Of a stretch of 64,000 bases of DNA, positions 63,791 through 64,000 are shown in pieces; position 1 is the first letter of the stretch, and every line of letters starts with the position of its first letter. This DNA comes from Akkermansia muciniphila. GTDB lineage: Bacteria; Verrucomicrobiota; Verrucomicrobiia; Verrucomicrobiales; Akkermansiaceae. Under the pieces are notes generated by a model that saw only the letters and a list, made by a program, of their open reading frames with translations, was not told the DNA's origin and searched no databases. The stretch lies in NCBI GenBank assembly GCA_945888515.1, contig CAMDAD010000005.1:1-64000 (forward strand), read 5' to 3'. The position numbers were made by a program, and so were the translations under genes.

Positions 63791-64000
63791 ATGAGAGAGA
63801 AAAAAATCGGTATCGTGGGTGTGGGGCGCATGGGAGCGAATATGGCACGGCGTTTGAAGGATGTTGGCTATGATGTGGTGGTGGTGTATGATCGATTCCC
63901 GACACACGCCGAGGTGCTTGCCTCGGAACTGGGCTGTCAAGCAGCAGATTCACTCGCGTCGGTTTCGGCAGCGGCAGAAATCATTCTCACGGTGGTGACC
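63791..64000 (+). CDS. NAD(P)-dependent oxidoreductase, 6-phosphogluconate/3-hydroxyisobutyrate dehydrogenase-like (5' part)
   Basis: The first 70 residues, cut by the window end. They give a Rossmann start (KIGIVGVGRMGANMARRLK) with the GxGxxG motif, an Asp after the second strand (VVVVYDRF), and the next ILTVVT strand. This fits beta-hydroxyacid dehydrogenases (NAD-binding domain 2). Substrate is not readable from the fragment. ATG 63791 with no strong ribosome binding site; a TTGACA lies 37 bp upstream. Confidence 0.8.
   Translation, partial: MREKKIGIVGVGRMGANMARRLKDVGYDVVVVYDRFPTHAEVLASELGCQAADSLASVSAAAEIILTVVT

Overview
The window looks like a chromosomal segment of a Gram-negative bacterium of the Verrucomicrobiota, probably Verrucomicrobiales. 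Gram-negative envelope genes are present: LpxI, Lnt, a TonB-dependent receptor, a TolC-type channel and an outer-membrane beta-barrel. Several families are typical of that phylum: a DUF1080 protein, an autotransporter-associated beta-strand repeat inside a giant Calx-beta/PA14 protein, a choice-of-anchor I protein, a GxxExxY protein and a tiny lipoprotein with a PWNRP-like motif. Taxonomy is inferred from gene content only; there is no rRNA gene here, and I saw no tRNA or CRISPR array.

Layout. 1-4.7 kb (all minus strand): a 5'-truncated tyrosine recombinase, DNA polymerase X, a small protein, LpxI and an SGNH hydrolase. 4.66-5.17 kb: a divergent intergenic region with three DnaA-box matches. 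5.2-8.9 kb (plus): isocitrate dehydrogenase, TadA, two small exported proteins and YicC. 8.9-10.9 kb (minus): a small lipoprotein and two tandem coiled-coil membrane proteins ending in a clear terminator. 11.1-18.5 kb: an MsbA-like ABC exporter, a subtilase split by an in-frame TAG, an AI-2E family permease and a TonB receptor with a palindromic operator candidate. 18.8-28.8 kb: a 3066-residue metzincin-type surface protein followed by a lipoprotein. 28.9-44.3 kb: mostly housekeeping genes (KatG, HisB, HisH, Lnt, PyrD, GNAT, HD protein, RimO, DedA, a SNF2 helicase with a SWIM finger, a TPR protein, YraN, RNase HII). 44.5-45.1 kb: a GxxExxY gene framed by two near-identical ~85 bp repeats. 45.3-47.8 kb: DUF1080 protein, TilS and a HIT protein. 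48.1-53.1 kb: an export operon. 53.2-64 kb: beta-barrel protein, second SNF2 helicase, rhodanese/DUF2892 protein with a divergent ArsR regulator, a very large choice-of-anchor I/5'-nucleotidase protein, a retropepsin-like protease and the start of an NAD(P)-binding dehydrogenase.

The most unusual region is the export operon (48057-53084). It encodes a 50-residue peptide with a good ribosome binding site, a free-standing protein that resembles the non-catalytic C39-like domain of HlyB, an ABC permease-ATPase whose Walker A lysine, Q-loop, signature and H-loop are all altered, an HlyD-type adaptor and a TolC-type channel. Together they look like a type I secretion machine with a split N-terminal domain and an atypical ATPase. 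The second most unusual is the GxxExxY gene between hairpin-capable direct repeats, which looks like a small mobile or repeat-propagated unit. Other points for follow-up are the DnaA-box cluster, the TAG inside the subtilase, and palindromes next to the TonB and ArsR genes.
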